A DNA stretch of 32,222 nucleotides from Tidjanibacter sp. (GTDB taxonomy: Bacteria > Bacteroidota > Bacteroidia > Bacteroidales > Rikenellaceae): positions 1 through 32,222 of the forward strand of contig JAGBZI010000085.1 in assembly GCA_017628305.1 (NCBI GenBank). Direction: 5' to 3'. How positions within the stretch are numbered: the stretch's first letter is position 1; each line of letters opens with the position of its first letter. Below, one piece after another: positions 15,050-24,221 of this stretch. The notes beneath the pieces were generated by a model that did no database searches, was not told the DNA's origin, and saw only the letters and a list, made by a program, of their open reading frames with translations. A program made the position numbers and the translations under genes.

Positions 15050-15835
15050 CTAATTGCCGTTGAGCCACTCGAGGAACTCCGCCGAGCGCGAGCGGGAAAC
15101 GAACAAATCCTCCCTGTGACCACTCTTTAGCTGCACCTTCAGGCGCGAGCCGAAGTGGCGGCTTACTACCTGAATCTGCTCGAGCGAGATGATGCCCGAA
15201 CGACCAATGCGGAAGAAGTGTTTGGGGTCGAGCTTGGCCTCGATGGCATCGAGCGACTCGTCTACGATGTACTGTCGGTTCTCGTCGGTCACAAGGAAGG
15301 TGGTCTTGCTCTCCGAGTAGAAGAGGGCGATGTTCTCGGCCTTCACGAGGATGATTTTGTCGCCTACCTTCACCAGAAAACGGTCTTTATACTGGTTCTT
15401 GGGGGCGAAGAGCTCCGCAAGGGCCGCGTAGTCCACGGCGGCAGCAGGCGAGGGTGCCGAGGTTGATGAGGTGGGGGTGAGCAGTGTTCGGCAGTGCTCC
15501 ACGGTGTTGCGCAGGGCCTCGCGTTCGATAGGTTTGAGCAGGTAGTCTACCGAGCGAACACGGAAAGCGTCGAGTGCATAGTTGTCGTAGGCGGTGGTAA
15601 TCACCACCTTGCCCACCACCTTCGTTCGCTTGAAAATGTCGAAGCAGAGGCCGTCGCTCAGCTGCACATCCATAAATATCAGGTCGGCTCCGTTGGGGTG
15701 GCTCTCGAACCACTCCACAGCTTCGGCCACCGAGCCGAGTGTGCCCACAATGGTCAAGTCGGGGGATATGGTGCCGAGGGCTCGCTGAAGGTTGAGCCTC
15801 GAGGGTATCTCGTCCTCTATTATCAGAACATTCAT
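15050..15835 (-). CDS. LytTR-family response regulator
   Basis: A 261-residue two-component regulator. The receiver domain (1-115) has the acidic pocket EDE (7-9), phospho-acceptor Asp56 (FMDVQLSDG), Thr80/81 and Lys101 (LLKPI). A Ser/Thr/Pro/Ala-rich linker (about 115-145) leads to a C-terminal LytTR DNA-binding domain (about 155-255), with typical FFRIGRSGIISLEQI and FVSRSRSAEFLEWL segments. It is the last gene of a leftward run with the histidine kinase 57 bp upstream and a small membrane protein before that. LytTR regulators bind direct repeats near promoters; the target here is unknown. Lying inside the starch locus makes it a candidate regulator by position only. Confidence 0.93.
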   Translation of the reverse strand: MNVLIIEDEIPSRLNLQRALGTISPDLTIVGTLGSVAEAVEWFESHPNGADLIFMDVQLSDGLCFDIFKRTKVVGKVVITTAYDNYALDAFRVRSVDYLLKPIEREALRNTVEHCRTLLTPTSSTSAPSPAAAVDYAALAELFAPKNQYKDRFLVKVGDKIILVKAENIALFYSESKTTFLVTDENRQYIVDESLDAIEAKLDPKHFFRIGRSGIISLEQIQVVSRHFGSRLKVQLKSGHREDLFVSRSRSAEFLEWLNGN

Positions 15836-15892
15836 TTGGTTAATATATGTTGTGGTTAATATTTTCCATTCTTCGCAGCGGAGTTCTCATCG

Positions 15893-16900
15893 CTACTTTA
15901 GCAGCGGAATCTTCACGGAGAAGAGCCTGTCAGTCTTGGTGACTACAATCTTCGAGCCCGAGAGCAACTCATACTGTGTGTGCAGGTTTTTGAGTCCGAA
16001 GCCGGTCGATTCGGGTGAGCTGTGTTTGTCGTGCAGATTGTTGCTCACCACAATGGAGTCACCCTCTGTCCGTATGGTTATCAGCAACTTATCGGTGGGC
16101 GACACGGCGTTGTGCTTGAAGGCGTTTTCCACCAACACTTGGAGCGAGCAGGGGACAACCTTGTGGCTCATAGCCTCCTCGGCGAGCTCCATTGTCACCT
16201 CAAATCCGTCGAGGAAACGCTCCCTCATGATGTCGATGTAGAGTCTCAAAAAATCGACCTCTTTGGAGAGTTCGATGGTGTCATACTCCTCCTGTTTGAG
16301 CAGGTAGCGGTAGATGTTAGCCAGCTTTTTAATGTAGTCGCTGGCCCTCTCGGTTTGCTGCTCCTGCACCAAGTAGTCGAGGATGGAGAGGCTGTTGAAA
16401 AGGAAGTGGGGGTTGAGCTGTCGTTTGAGCTGTGTGTACTGATACTGAGTGCGTTCGCTCTTAGCCATCATCTTCGACACACGCCTGCGCGAGGAGAGAA
16501 ACCACATCCAAACATAGAGCGCCACGAGGATGATGATGCACAGCGTGGCGGCTGTGGCGAAGAGCGAGTACCACTCGGCGCTCCACACACCACACTCCGC
16601 ATTGTTGGCCGCAATGAGGGTCGAAACCAAGGAACAGCAGACGATAATCACAAGGTAGGCACCCATGCGTGCGATGGGGTGGGTGGAGAACCACTCAACC
16701 TTGTGGACGATGAAGCCAAGCAGCAGGGTGGAGGCGAGGGTGAGGGGGAGGTTGATGGGGTCGAAAATGATAAATCCGATGGCTTCAAAGATGTCGAAAC
16801 CGCCCAGTACCTCGAAGTGTTCGTAGAGGTTGACAAAACCAATGCGAAGCAATAAAATGGCAATAACGACGGCCGCCAAGCGCACCAAATCCTTATTCAT
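15893..16900 (-). CDS. LytS/YehU-type sensor histidine kinase
   Basis: A 335-residue inner-membrane kinase. Four hydrophobic helices (about 8-22, 40-66, 80-98 and 114-135) are followed by a coiled linker and the His_kinase domain. The phospho-acceptor His165 lies in QLNPHFLFNSL. The ATP-binding N-box is VLVENAFKHN (255-264), and GFGLKNL near the end is the G-box. There is no large periplasmic sensor domain, so the signal is probably sensed in or near the membrane. It pairs with the downstream LytTR regulator (57 bp gap) and follows a small membrane-protein gene by 21 bp. Confidence 0.93.
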   Translation of the reverse strand: MNKDLVRLAAVVIAILLLRIGFVNLYEHFEVLGGFDIFEAIGFIIFDPINLPLTLASTLLLGFIVHKVEWFSTHPIARMGAYLVIIVCCSLVSTLIAANNAECGVWSAEWYSLFATAATLCIIILVALYVWMWFLSSRRRVSKMMAKSERTQYQYTQLKRQLNPHFLFNSLSILDYLVQEQQTERASDYIKKLANIYRYLLKQEEYDTIELSKEVDFLRLYIDIMRERFLDGFEVTMELAEEAMSHKVVPCSLQVLVENAFKHNAVSPTDKLLITIRTEGDSIVVSNNLHDKHSSPESTGFGLKNLHTQYELLSGSKIVVTKTDRLFSVKIPLLK

Positions 16901-16921
16901 AACACGCGGAATGCTAGATTG

Positions 16922-17278
16922 TTACTGCTTGCGTTTGACGGCAATGAGGGCTGCGGCCCAACCAACAATTTCGGTCACCACGAAGGTGCAGATGGAGCTG
17001 GAGTACTCAATCAGCAGTGGCGAACCCGAAGCCTCGAGCCACAGGCCACCATAACTTCCCATGTAGAAGCCCGCAAAGCAGAAGAGAATGGCAATGGCTG
17101 CCGACACCTCGAGGGGCACTCCATAGATGTGGGTGACCAGCACAATCATGGTGATGGTGAGTAGCGAGAGCACCATCTCATCGCTCACACCCCAGCGTCC
17201 GAGCAGGAATGTGGAGAGTGCGTGGGCCACCGCAAAGAGGTGGATTATCCAGCTGCATTTATTGAGTTTTGCATCCAT
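16922..17278 (-). CDS. Small four-helix membrane protein, operon with two-component system
   Basis: A 118-residue protein that is mostly hydrophobic. Predicted helices lie near 9-27, 35-56, 58-81 and 94-114, with charged ends (MDAKLNK, VKRKQ). No named family was recognised. It is the first gene of the leftward operon, 21 bp before the histidine kinase, and has a good promoter just upstream. A role as an accessory or sensing partner of the kinase, which itself lacks a sensor domain, is a reasonable guess but only inference. Confidence 0.75.
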   Translation of the reverse strand: MDAKLNKCSWIIHLFAVAHALSTFLLGRWGVSDEMVLSLLTITMIVLVTHIYGVPLEVSAAIAILFCFAGFYMGSYGGLWLEASGSPLLIEYSSSICTFVVTEIVGWAAALIAVKRKQ

Positions 17279-17309
17279 TTTTGCAGGTTGTTTTGTGGTT
17301 TCAGGTTTT

Positions 17310-17342
17310 CAAAGATAGGTATTTTTGTCGAAAATCTGCAAA
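17310..17342 (-). promoter_or_regulatory. Promoter of the membrane protein-kinase-regulator operon
   Basis: On the minus strand this reads TTTG (17342-17339), a 21-bp spacer, and TATCTTTG (17317-17310). The start codon at 17278 is about 31 bp downstream. It fits the Bacteroidota consensus well. Confidence 0.72.
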
Positions 17343-17427
17343 TTTCACACTCTTTTTCTCCAAACTCATCACCAAATATCCGCCATTCGTCAAAAAATGT
17401 TGCGATGCTCCACAAAAAAACACTAAA

Positions 17428-17457
17428 TTGCACGGCTATATTTTTTAAATATAGGTG
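17428..17457 (+). promoter_or_regulatory. Possible promoter of the starch transporter/amylase operon
   Basis: TTG (17428-17430), a 19-bp spacer, and TATAGGTG (17450-17457) match the consensus only in part. The AT-rich inverted repeat CTATATTT-TTT-AAATATAG (17436-17454) fills the spacer and touches the -7 position, a layout expected of a regulated promoter. The MFS start codon is 60 bp downstream. Confidence 0.35.
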
Positions 17458-17517
17458 GGCAGAGATAATAGCCGCAAAAACAATTAAACAAATCAATAAT
17501 AAACTAAACAAACAAAA

Positions 17518-18876
17518 ATGAGTAACAAACGCAACCTTTCGTTTTGGCAGATGTGGAATCTGAGCTTCGGTTTCTTCGGAGTACAGATTGCCTACGCGCT
17601 TCAGAGTGCCAACATCAGTCGCATCTTTGCGACCCTTGGCGCCGACCCCCACACCCTCAGCTTTTTCTGGGTGTTGCCCCCTCTGATGGGTATGATTGTT
17701 CAGCCCATCGTGGGTGCCATGAGTGACAAGACTTGGTGTCGCCTCGGCCGCCGCAAACCCTACCTCTATGTAGGCTCCATCGTGGCAGTAATCGTCATGG
17801 CTCTGCTGCCCAACTCGGGTAGCTTCAACCTCACCGTGAAGGCCGCTCTCGGCTTTGGTGCCGTGATGCTCATGTTGCTCGACACCTCCATCAACATGGC
17901 TATGCAGCCCTTCAAGATGATGGTGGGCGACATGGTTAACGAGGAGCAGAAGACCAAAGCATACTCCATCCAGAGTCTGCTCTGCAACGCCGGCTCGCTG
18001 GTGGGCTACCTCTTCCCCTACTTCTTCACTTGGATTGGCATTAAGAACACCGCTCCCGAGGGTATGATTCCCCCTTCGGTTACTTGGTCGTTCTACATCG
18101 GCGCCGCCATCCTTATCCTCTGTGTGATGTTCACCGGTGTGAAGGTTAAGGAGATGAACCCCGAGGAGTATGCCGAGTTCCACGGTATCGAGCCCGCCAA
18201 GAAGGATGAGCCCAAGGAGAAGACCAACATCATCAAACTCCTCAAGGAGGCCCCCGCGGCCTTCTGGCAGATTGGCCTTGTGCAGTTCTTCTGCTGGTTT
18301 GCATTCCTCTACATGTGGAACAACACCACCGGAGCCATTGCCGAGAATGTGTGGGGCACCGTGGATGCCAAGTCGGCAGCCTTCCAGAGCGCCGGCGACT
18401 GGACCGGTGTGCTCTTTGCCGTTCAGGCTGTGGGTTCGATTTTGTGGGCCCTTGCTCTTCCTCTGTTCCGCAACGAGAAGGTGGGCTACTCGGTAAGCCT
18501 TTTGTTGGGTGCTGCTGGTTTCATCTCGACCTATTTCATTGCCAACCAGTATCTCCTCTTTGTGTCGTTCCTGCTGATTGGTTGCGCTTGGGCCGCAATG
18601 TTGGCTATGCCCTTTGCGATGCTCACCAACTCGCTCTCGGGTAAGGCTATGGGTACCTACCTCGGCCTCTTCAACTGCACCATCTGTCTGCCTCAGATTG
18701 TGGCAGCCTTGGTGGGTGGCTTCCTCTTCAAGACCTTCGGTGGCGACATGGTAACCATCGATAGCGGTGCAATGGTACAGAGCGGTCAGGGTGTGATGCT
18801 TGTGATTGCAGGCATCTCGCTGGTGCTGGGCGCCATTGCTGTTTTCGGCATCCGCACCAAAAGGGTAAACAGATAA
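17518..18876 (+). CDS. MFS/GPH-type sugar transporter (maltose/maltodextrin permease, SLC45-like)
   Basis: A 452-residue inner-membrane transporter with about 12 helices. The loop after helix 2 reads VGAMSDKTWCRLGRRKPYLY, the D-x4-R-x-GRR-P/Y pattern of GPH/SLC45-like sugar:cation symporters. A cytoplasmic, charged central loop (about 200-235, EEYAEFHGIEPAKKDEPKEK) joins the two halves. It opens a tight rightward run: the amylase follows after 31 bp, then SusA and MalQ. In this setting it most likely carries maltose or short maltodextrins from the periplasm to the cytoplasm. Exact substrate and coupling ion are inference. Confidence 0.9.
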   Translation: MSNKRNLSFWQMWNLSFGFFGVQIAYALQSANISRIFATLGADPHTLSFFWVLPPLMGMIVQPIVGAMSDKTWCRLGRRKPYLYVGSIVAVIVMALLPNSGSFNLTVKAALGFGAVMLMLLDTSINMAMQPFKMMVGDMVNEEQKTKAYSIQSLLCNAGSLVGYLFPYFFTWIGIKNTAPEGMIPPSVTWSFYIGAAILILCVMFTGVKVKEMNPEEYAEFHGIEPAKKDEPKEKTNIIKLLKEAPAAFWQIGLVQFFCWFAFLYMWNNTTGAIAENVWGTVDAKSAAFQSAGDWTGVLFAVQAVGSILWALALPLFRNEKVGYSVSLLLGAAGFISTYFIANQYLLFVSFLLIGCAWAAMLAMPFAMLTNSLSGKAMGTYLGLFNCTICLPQIVAALVGGFLFKTFGGDMVTIDSGAMVQSGQGVMLVIAGISLVLGAIAVFGIRTKRVNR

Positions 18877-18907
18877 AAACAACTAAAAATCCAAATAGAA
18901 GCGTATT

Positions 18908-21900
18908 ATGAAAAGAACTTTTGTTAGCACGATGAAGTGTTTGAGCCTCTTGATGGTTGCTGCCGCAACCCTCATGATGGGTTGCAAGGACCCTGTACCC
19001 GAGCCCGACCCTACGCCCGATAATGACATTGAGGTGGTGATTCCCAATGTTGACGATATCGACCTCAACGCCGTGTGGCCCCTCATATCGACCATGCCTT
19101 CGTTTGTGTCGGACGACACCACCGAGAATGTTGTGGTGGTTGTGAATGTCAATGGCAGCACTGTTACCGAGGGCGAGGAGCTCTATGCCCACACCGGTGT
19201 TATCACCGACGCAAGTACCGGTGGTGGCGACTGGAAATATGTTAAGCATGAGTGGACCGTTAACTCTCCCGAATGTAAGCTCACCCATGTGGGTGGCACC
19301 ATCTACGCTATGGTTATTGCGGGTGGTCCCAAGGCTTTCTACGGTGTAGGCGAGGATGAGGAGATTCTCCAGATTGCTTTCGTGTTCCGCAATGCTACCG
19401 GCACCAAGGAGGTGAAGAACAATGGTCAGGATATCTACATCGACCTTGTACCCTCCGACGCACTCGTTGTGAAGGTTCTCTCGCCCGTTCACGGCACCAT
19501 CTACCCCATCGGTGCGGAGGTGGATGTTGTGGCTGTGTCGCAGAATGCCAAGAACCTCCAGCTCACCCTTAATGGTGCAGAGCTGAAGAGTACCGAGGGC
19601 GATAAGCTGACCTATACCCACACGGTTTCTGCCAGCGGCGATATGGTCTTTGAGGCTGTTGCCACCGCCGAGGATGGCGCCGTTGCCAAGGATGCAGTGA
19701 CTGTGGCTGCCCTGAAGGGCACCGAGAGCCAGAGCCGTCCCGCAGGTGTTAAGGATGGTGTGACTGTCGATGGCTCCGACGCCACCTTCGTGCTCTATGC
19801 CCCCGGCAAGCAGCAGATTGTGCTGCTCGGCGAGTTCAACAAGTTTGCCGCCAGCAACGACTATGTTATGTACAAGGATGGCGACTACTTCTGGACCACC
19901 GTGAGCGACCTGAAGCCCAATACCGAGTATGCTTACCAGTACCTCGTGGATGGTAAGGTGAAGGTGGGTGACCCCTACTCGGAGAAGATTCTCGACCCTT
20001 GGAACGACAAGTGGATTGAGCCTTCGGTTTACCCCAACCTCAAGGCCTACCCCGCCGAGACCACCGAGATTGTGTCGGTGTTCTCCACCGCTGCCGACAA
20101 CTACAATTGGCAGGTGACCAACTTCGAGCGTCCCGACAAGAACTCGCTCGCCATCTATGAGCTCCTTCTGCGCGACTTCACCCCCGAGGGTTCGGTGAAG
20201 GCTGCCACCGCCAAGCTCGACTATCTGGCTGCTCTCGGCATCAACGCCATTGAGCTGATGCCCATTCAGGAGTTCGATGGCAACAACTCGTGGGGCTACA
20301 ACCCCTGTTTCTACTTTGCTCCCGACAAGGCCTACGGTACCGAGAACGACTACAAGGAGTTCATCGACGAGTGCCACAAGAGGGGCATTGCTGTGATTTT
20401 GGATATCGTTCTCAACCACGCTACCGGCCAGTTCCCTTGGATGAGGATGTGGAGCGACGACGGTAGCTATCCCAACTCCAAGAACCCCTTCTTCAATGTG
20501 AAGGCTAAACACCCCTTCAATGTCTACAACGACCTCAACCACGACTTCCACAAGACTCGCTCCTACTTCAGCGATATGCTCAAGTTCTGGCTTACCGAGT
20601 ATAAGGTGGATGGCTACCGCTTCGACCTTGCAAAGGGTATCACCCAGACCAACTCGGGTGATGACGACGGTCGCTGCCGCAGCTACGATAGCAACCGTGT
20701 GGGTCACTTGAAATACTACTACGACGCAATGCAGGAGGCCAGCGCAGGCAGCTACATGATTCTCGAGTACTTTGTGTGCGATCAGGAGGAGAATGAGATG
20801 GCAGCCTATGGCGCACTTCCTTGGCGCAACTCCATCTACGGCTATCAGGAGACCGTGATGGGCTGGACCGGCAACAATAAGAGCTACTTCGGTGGTGCTT
20901 ATGCCTCGAACCGCGTGAGCTACATGGAGAGCCACGACGAGGAGAGGGTGGCCTACAAGGCTCTTGCCTATGGTGGCGCCGGTGTGAAGGATTGGGCCAA
21001 CCTTTCGAACCGCCTTCAGGCTTCGTTTGCATTCCACTTCCTCACCCCCTATCCCAAGATGATGTGGCAGGGTGGTGAGTTGGGTGACGACCGCGAGCTT
21101 ACCGAGACGGGCCGTACCGATCCCAAGCCCTTCCGCTGGGAGGATATGAACGATCCCCACCGCAAGGCTCTCTATGATGCAGCCAGCAAGATTATCTCGT
21201 TCCGTACCGACCACCCCGAGCTCTACGGCGACAATGCTACCAACAGGCTCACCACCTACAATGTGAACGACGCCGATATGGGTGGCAAACACATGGTCTA
21301 CACCTCCGGCAACTCCACCGTTATGGTGGCTGCCAACTTCCTCACCGATGGCGACAACCCCACAACCCCCGGCGGCGGAACCACCACCGGTGGCGGCTCG
21401 ATGGTCTACACTTCGCCTTCGGTTGTTAGCGCCACCACCACCGAGGATGTCATCGTCTACCTGAACACCGCAAGCACAGCCTTGAAGGGCTTCAGCGGCG
21501 ACCTCTATGCCCACACCGGTGTGATTACCAACAAGAGCACCGCCGACAGCGATTGGAAATATGTGAAACACGACTGGACCGAGAATGTGGCTGACTGCAA
21601 ACTCAAAAACCTCGGTAACGACCTGTGGAGCCTGACCATCAAGGGCGGTCCTCGCGCATTCTACGGTGTTCCCTCGGGTGAGAACATCCAGAAGATGGCC
21701 TTCGTGTTCCGCAATGCCGATGGTACCAAGGAGGTTAAGGACAATGGTGCCGATATCCTCATCCCCCTCTCGACCCTCACTATCTACACCAACCCCGCTA
21801 CTGTTTACAACGACACCACCACCGATGTGGAGCTCTTTGTAGATGCTACCGGCACCGCTTTGGCCGGCCTCAGTGGCGACATGTATGCCCACACCGGTGT

Positions 21901-22321
21901 GCTCACCGACAAGAGCGCAACCAGCAACGACTGGAAGTATGTGAAGTATGAGTGGACCGTGAATAACCCCGAGTGTAAGCTCACCAAGGTGGAGGGTAAC
22001 CTCTGGAAACTCGTTATCAAGGGTGGTCCTCGCGCCTACTATGGTGTGCCCGCAGGCGAAACCATCAAGAAGATGGCCTTCGTGTTCCGCAATGCCAACG
22101 GCACCAAGGAGCTCAAGGACAATGGCAACGACATCTTCATCGATGTGCTGGGCAACCAGCCTGCCAAGGTTATGGCCAAAGCTCCCACCCAGTTCACTAT
22201 TGCTGTGCCCAATGGTACCTACACCAACCTCATCACCGACGAGAAGGTGGAGATTACCGGCGGCCACTACAACGCTTCGCTCGAGCCCCACAGCTATGTA
22301 GTGCTCGTCAAGACCAACTAA
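18908..22321 (+). CDS. Multidomain surface alpha-amylase lipoprotein (SusG-like role)
   Basis: A 1137-residue GH13 enzyme for starch hydrolysis. Lipobox MMGC gives lipidated Cys26, followed by an acidic, Pro-rich stretch, so surface display is likely. Order: a YAHTG/FVFRN beta domain (about 64-183); an Ig-like domain (about 185-275); a CBM48-like domain (about 280-385); a GH13 barrel (about 410-790) with Asp573 (DGYRFDLAKG), Glu620 (MILEYF) and His676-Asp677 (ESHDE). A Gly/Thr/Pro linker (816-831) then leads to two more YAHTG/FVFRN domains (about 837-958 and 962-1081) and a final beta segment (1094-1137). That segment looks like the missing second half of the GH13 C-terminal domain. The repeated domain resembles N-terminal modules of other Bacteroidota amylases (possibly DUF4961, unverified); starch binding is inferred. 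It lies 22 bp before susA. Confidence 0.93.
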   Translation: MKRTFVSTMKCLSLLMVAAATLMMGCKDPVPEPDPTPDNDIEVVIPNVDDIDLNAVWPLISTMPSFVSDDTTENVVVVVNVNGSTVTEGEELYAHTGVITDASTGGGDWKYVKHEWTVNSPECKLTHVGGTIYAMVIAGGPKAFYGVGEDEEILQIAFVFRNATGTKEVKNNGQDIYIDLVPSDALVVKVLSPVHGTIYPIGAEVDVVAVSQNAKNLQLTLNGAELKSTEGDKLTYTHTVSASGDMVFEAVATAEDGAVAKDAVTVAALKGTESQSRPAGVKDGVTVDGSDATFVLYAPGKQQIVLLGEFNKFAASNDYVMYKDGDYFWTTVSDLKPNTEYAYQYLVDGKVKVGDPYSEKILDPWNDKWIEPSVYPNLKAYPAETTEIVSVFSTAADNYNWQVTNFERPDKNSLAIYELLLRDFTPEGSVKAATAKLDYLAALGINAIELMPIQEFDGNNSWGYNPCFYFAPDKAYGTENDYKEFIDECHKRGIAVILDIVLNHATGQFPWMRMWSDDGSYPNSKNPFFNVKAKHPFNVYNDLNHDFHKTRSYFSDMLKFWLTEYKVDGYRFDLAKGITQTNSGDDDGRCRSYDSNRVGHLKYYYDAMQEASAGSYMILEYFVCDQEENEMAAYGALPWRNSIYGYQETVMGWTGNNKSYFGGAYASNRVSYMESHDEERVAYKALAYGGAGVKDWANLSNRLQASFAFHFLTPYPKMMWQGGELGDDRELTETGRTDPKPFRWEDMNDPHRKALYDAASKIISFRTDHPELYGDNATNRLTTYNVNDADMGGKHMVYTSGNSTVMVAANFLTDGDNPTTPGGGTTTGGGSMVYTSPSVVSATTTEDVIVYLNTASTALKGFSGDLYAHTGVITNKSTADSDWKYVKHDWTENVADCKLKNLGNDLWSLTIKGGPRAFYGVPSGENIQKMAFVFRNADGTKEVKDNGADILIPLSTLTIYTNPATVYNDTTTDVELFVDATGTALAGLSGDMYAHTGVLTDKSATSNDWKYVKYEWTVNNPECKLTKVEGNLWKLVIKGGPRAYYGVPAGETIKKMAFVFRNANGTKELKDNGNDIFIDVLGNQPAKVMAKAPTQFTIAVPNGTYTNLITDEKVEITGGHYNASLEPHSYVVLVKTN
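19097..22147 (+). repeat. Three ~350-bp in-frame domain repeats in the amylase gene
   Basis: Copies lie at about 19097-19447, 21416-21768 and 21794-22147. Each encodes YAHTGV(I/L)T, DWKYVK, GGP(K/R)A(F/Y)YGV and FVFRNA-GTKE. Stretches are identical even at DNA level (TATGCCCACACCGGTGT and TTCGTGTTCCGCAATGC in all three), which indicates fairly recent duplication or gene conversion. One copy precedes the catalytic barrel and two follow it. Confidence 0.9.
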
Positions 22322-22343
22322 TCCTCAAAGCACTTCTGTAGCG

Positions 22344-24182
22344 ATGAAGAAAATCTATCTGACCCTTATGGCAGCCCTCTGCGCACTCTCCCTGAGCGCG
22401 CAGAAGGTTGACCATGTGGAGCCACTCTCGTGGTTCACCAATATGAAGACCCCCCTGCAGTTGATGCTCCACGGCGACACCATCGCCGACTGCAAAGTGA
22501 CTGTGGAGGGTGAGGGCCTCGCACTCCGAGGTACCGTTACTACCGACAACCCCAATTACCTCTTCCTCGACCTCGAGGTCCTGAAGGCCGGCGATTGGAA
22601 CATCACCCTCACCAAGGGCCGCAAGAAACACACCTTCGCCTACCACATCGACAACCGTCGTGAGGGGTCGGCCGAGAGGGAGAGCTTCAGCTCAAAGGAT
22701 GTCGTTTATCTTATTATGCCCGACAGGTTTGCCAATGGCGACGAGAGCAACGACAATGTGGAGGGCTATGGCGATGTGTGTAACCGTCAGGAGCCCTTTG
22801 GCCGCCATGGTGGCGACATTCAGGGTATCATCGACCACCTCGACTACTTGGCCGATTTGGGAGTGACCGCCATCTGGAGCACCCCCCTTACCGTGGATAA
22901 CGAGAACTTCGCCTCCTACCACGGCTACTCCTGCTCGGACTACTACCACATCGACCCCCGCTATGGTACCAACGAACTCTATAGGGAGATGGTGGCCGAG
23001 GCACACAAGAGGGGTATTAAGTTCATCTTTGATGTGGTTACCAACCACTGTGGTACTGCCCACTGGTGGGCCGGCGACTTCCCCTCGAGCGATTGGGTGC
23101 ACAATGCCGACAAACCCCTCATCACCAACCACGGTTGGATGATGCAGGCCGGCCCCGACAACCGCTCCGTGCGCGACCAGAAGATGATGGAGGAGGGTTG
23201 GTTCGACTACTCAATGCCAGATATGAATTTGGAGAACCCATTGGTGTTCAACTACTTCCGTCAGCTCTATTGCTGGTGGATTGAGTGGGCCGATTTGGAT
23301 GGTCTGCGCGTGGACACCTTCCCCTACAACGAGAAGTGGAGCATGGCCCGTTGGACCCGTTCGATTCTGGAGGAGTATCCCAATCTCAATATCGTGGGTG
23401 AGTGCTGGAATGCAGTTCCCGCCATCTGCGCCTATTGGGAGGGTGCTGCCAACAACCGCGACGGCTACTCGAGCGGACTCCCCTCGGTGATGGACTTCCC
23501 CTTGCAGGAGAAGATTGCACAGGGCCTCTCGCATCAGCCCGACGGCTGGATGTGGGGTGGCCACGGTGTCTACACCTCCATCCTTCAGGATTTCCTCTAT
23601 GGCAACCCCAATACCATCCTCACCTTCCTCGACAACCACGATATCGAGCGCTTTGCCGACACCATCGATGGCGACCTGAGGAAGTATAAGATTGGTATGG
23701 CCATCATTGCCACCACCCGTGGCGTGCCCCAGCTCTTCTATGGCACCGAGATTATGATGCGCTCAAGCGACATGGCGACGGGCCACGGCGGCGCACGCAA
23801 GGAGTTTGAGGGTGGCTGGAGTGGCGACAAACTTAACAAGTTCACTGCCGAGGGTCGCACCGCCGACGAGCAGGCTGCCTTCGAGCACACCCGAACACTC
23901 GTGCGCTATCGCACCTCGGAGCCTGTGGTTCAGAGTGGCAAGCTCACCCAGTTCTACCGCACCGACAACCTCTATGTCTTCGCTCGTCACAACGAGGAGA
24001 AGGTGGTGGTGACCATCACCAACTTCTCGCCCGAGGGTCGCACCGTAACTTGGAGCGACTACGCAGAGCTGTTGCCCGATGGCGCCAAAGGCCGCAGCAT
24101 CCTCACCGGTGGTGAGGTGGTGGCTGAGGGCGAGATGACCGTGGAGGGCTACTACTGCGATGTTGTGGAGTTTGTGAAATAG
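22344..24182 (+). CDS. susA: Neopullulanase/alpha-amylase, SusA-like (GH13)
   Basis: A 612-residue GH13 enzyme with signal peptide MKKIYLTLMAALCALSLSA and no lipobox cysteine, so probably periplasmic. An N-terminal beta domain (about 22-105) precedes YLIMPDRFANGD, typical of the cyclomaltodextrinase/neopullulanase subfamily. Catalytic residues are Asp324 (DGLRVDTF, nucleophile), Glu353 (NIVGECW, acid/base) and His432-Asp433 (FLDNHDIERF). Length is close to Bacteroides SusA (about 617). It cleaves imported maltodextrins or pullulan to short products. It sits between the surface amylase (22 bp gap) and malQ (39 bp gap), as expected for sequential starch breakdown. Confidence 0.94.
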   Translation: MKKIYLTLMAALCALSLSAQKVDHVEPLSWFTNMKTPLQLMLHGDTIADCKVTVEGEGLALRGTVTTDNPNYLFLDLEVLKAGDWNITLTKGRKKHTFAYHIDNRREGSAERESFSSKDVVYLIMPDRFANGDESNDNVEGYGDVCNRQEPFGRHGGDIQGIIDHLDYLADLGVTAIWSTPLTVDNENFASYHGYSCSDYYHIDPRYGTNELYREMVAEAHKRGIKFIFDVVTNHCGTAHWWAGDFPSSDWVHNADKPLITNHGWMMQAGPDNRSVRDQKMMEEGWFDYSMPDMNLENPLVFNYFRQLYCWWIEWADLDGLRVDTFPYNEKWSMARWTRSILEEYPNLNIVGECWNAVPAICAYWEGAANNRDGYSSGLPSVMDFPLQEKIAQGLSHQPDGWMWGGHGVYTSILQDFLYGNPNTILTFLDNHDIERFADTIDGDLRKYKIGMAIIATTRGVPQLFYGTEIMMRSSDMATGHGGARKEFEGGWSGDKLNKFTAEGRTADEQAAFEHTRTLVRYRTSEPVVQSGKLTQFYRTDNLYVFARHNEEKVVVTITNFSPEGRTVTWSDYAELLPDGAKGRSILTGGEVVAEGEMTVEGYYCDVVEFVK

Positions 24183-24221
24183 AAAACAGATTTACGCTCA
24201 ATAATTTACATCCATATTTTT

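Noticed and set aside
18728-22291. 1187-codon open frame on the minus strand, opposite the amylase gene
   Set aside because: The plus-strand frame has signal, catalytic residues and domain repeats. The antisense frame stays open only because TTA, CTA and TCA codons are rare in the sense gene; it shows no coherent domain.
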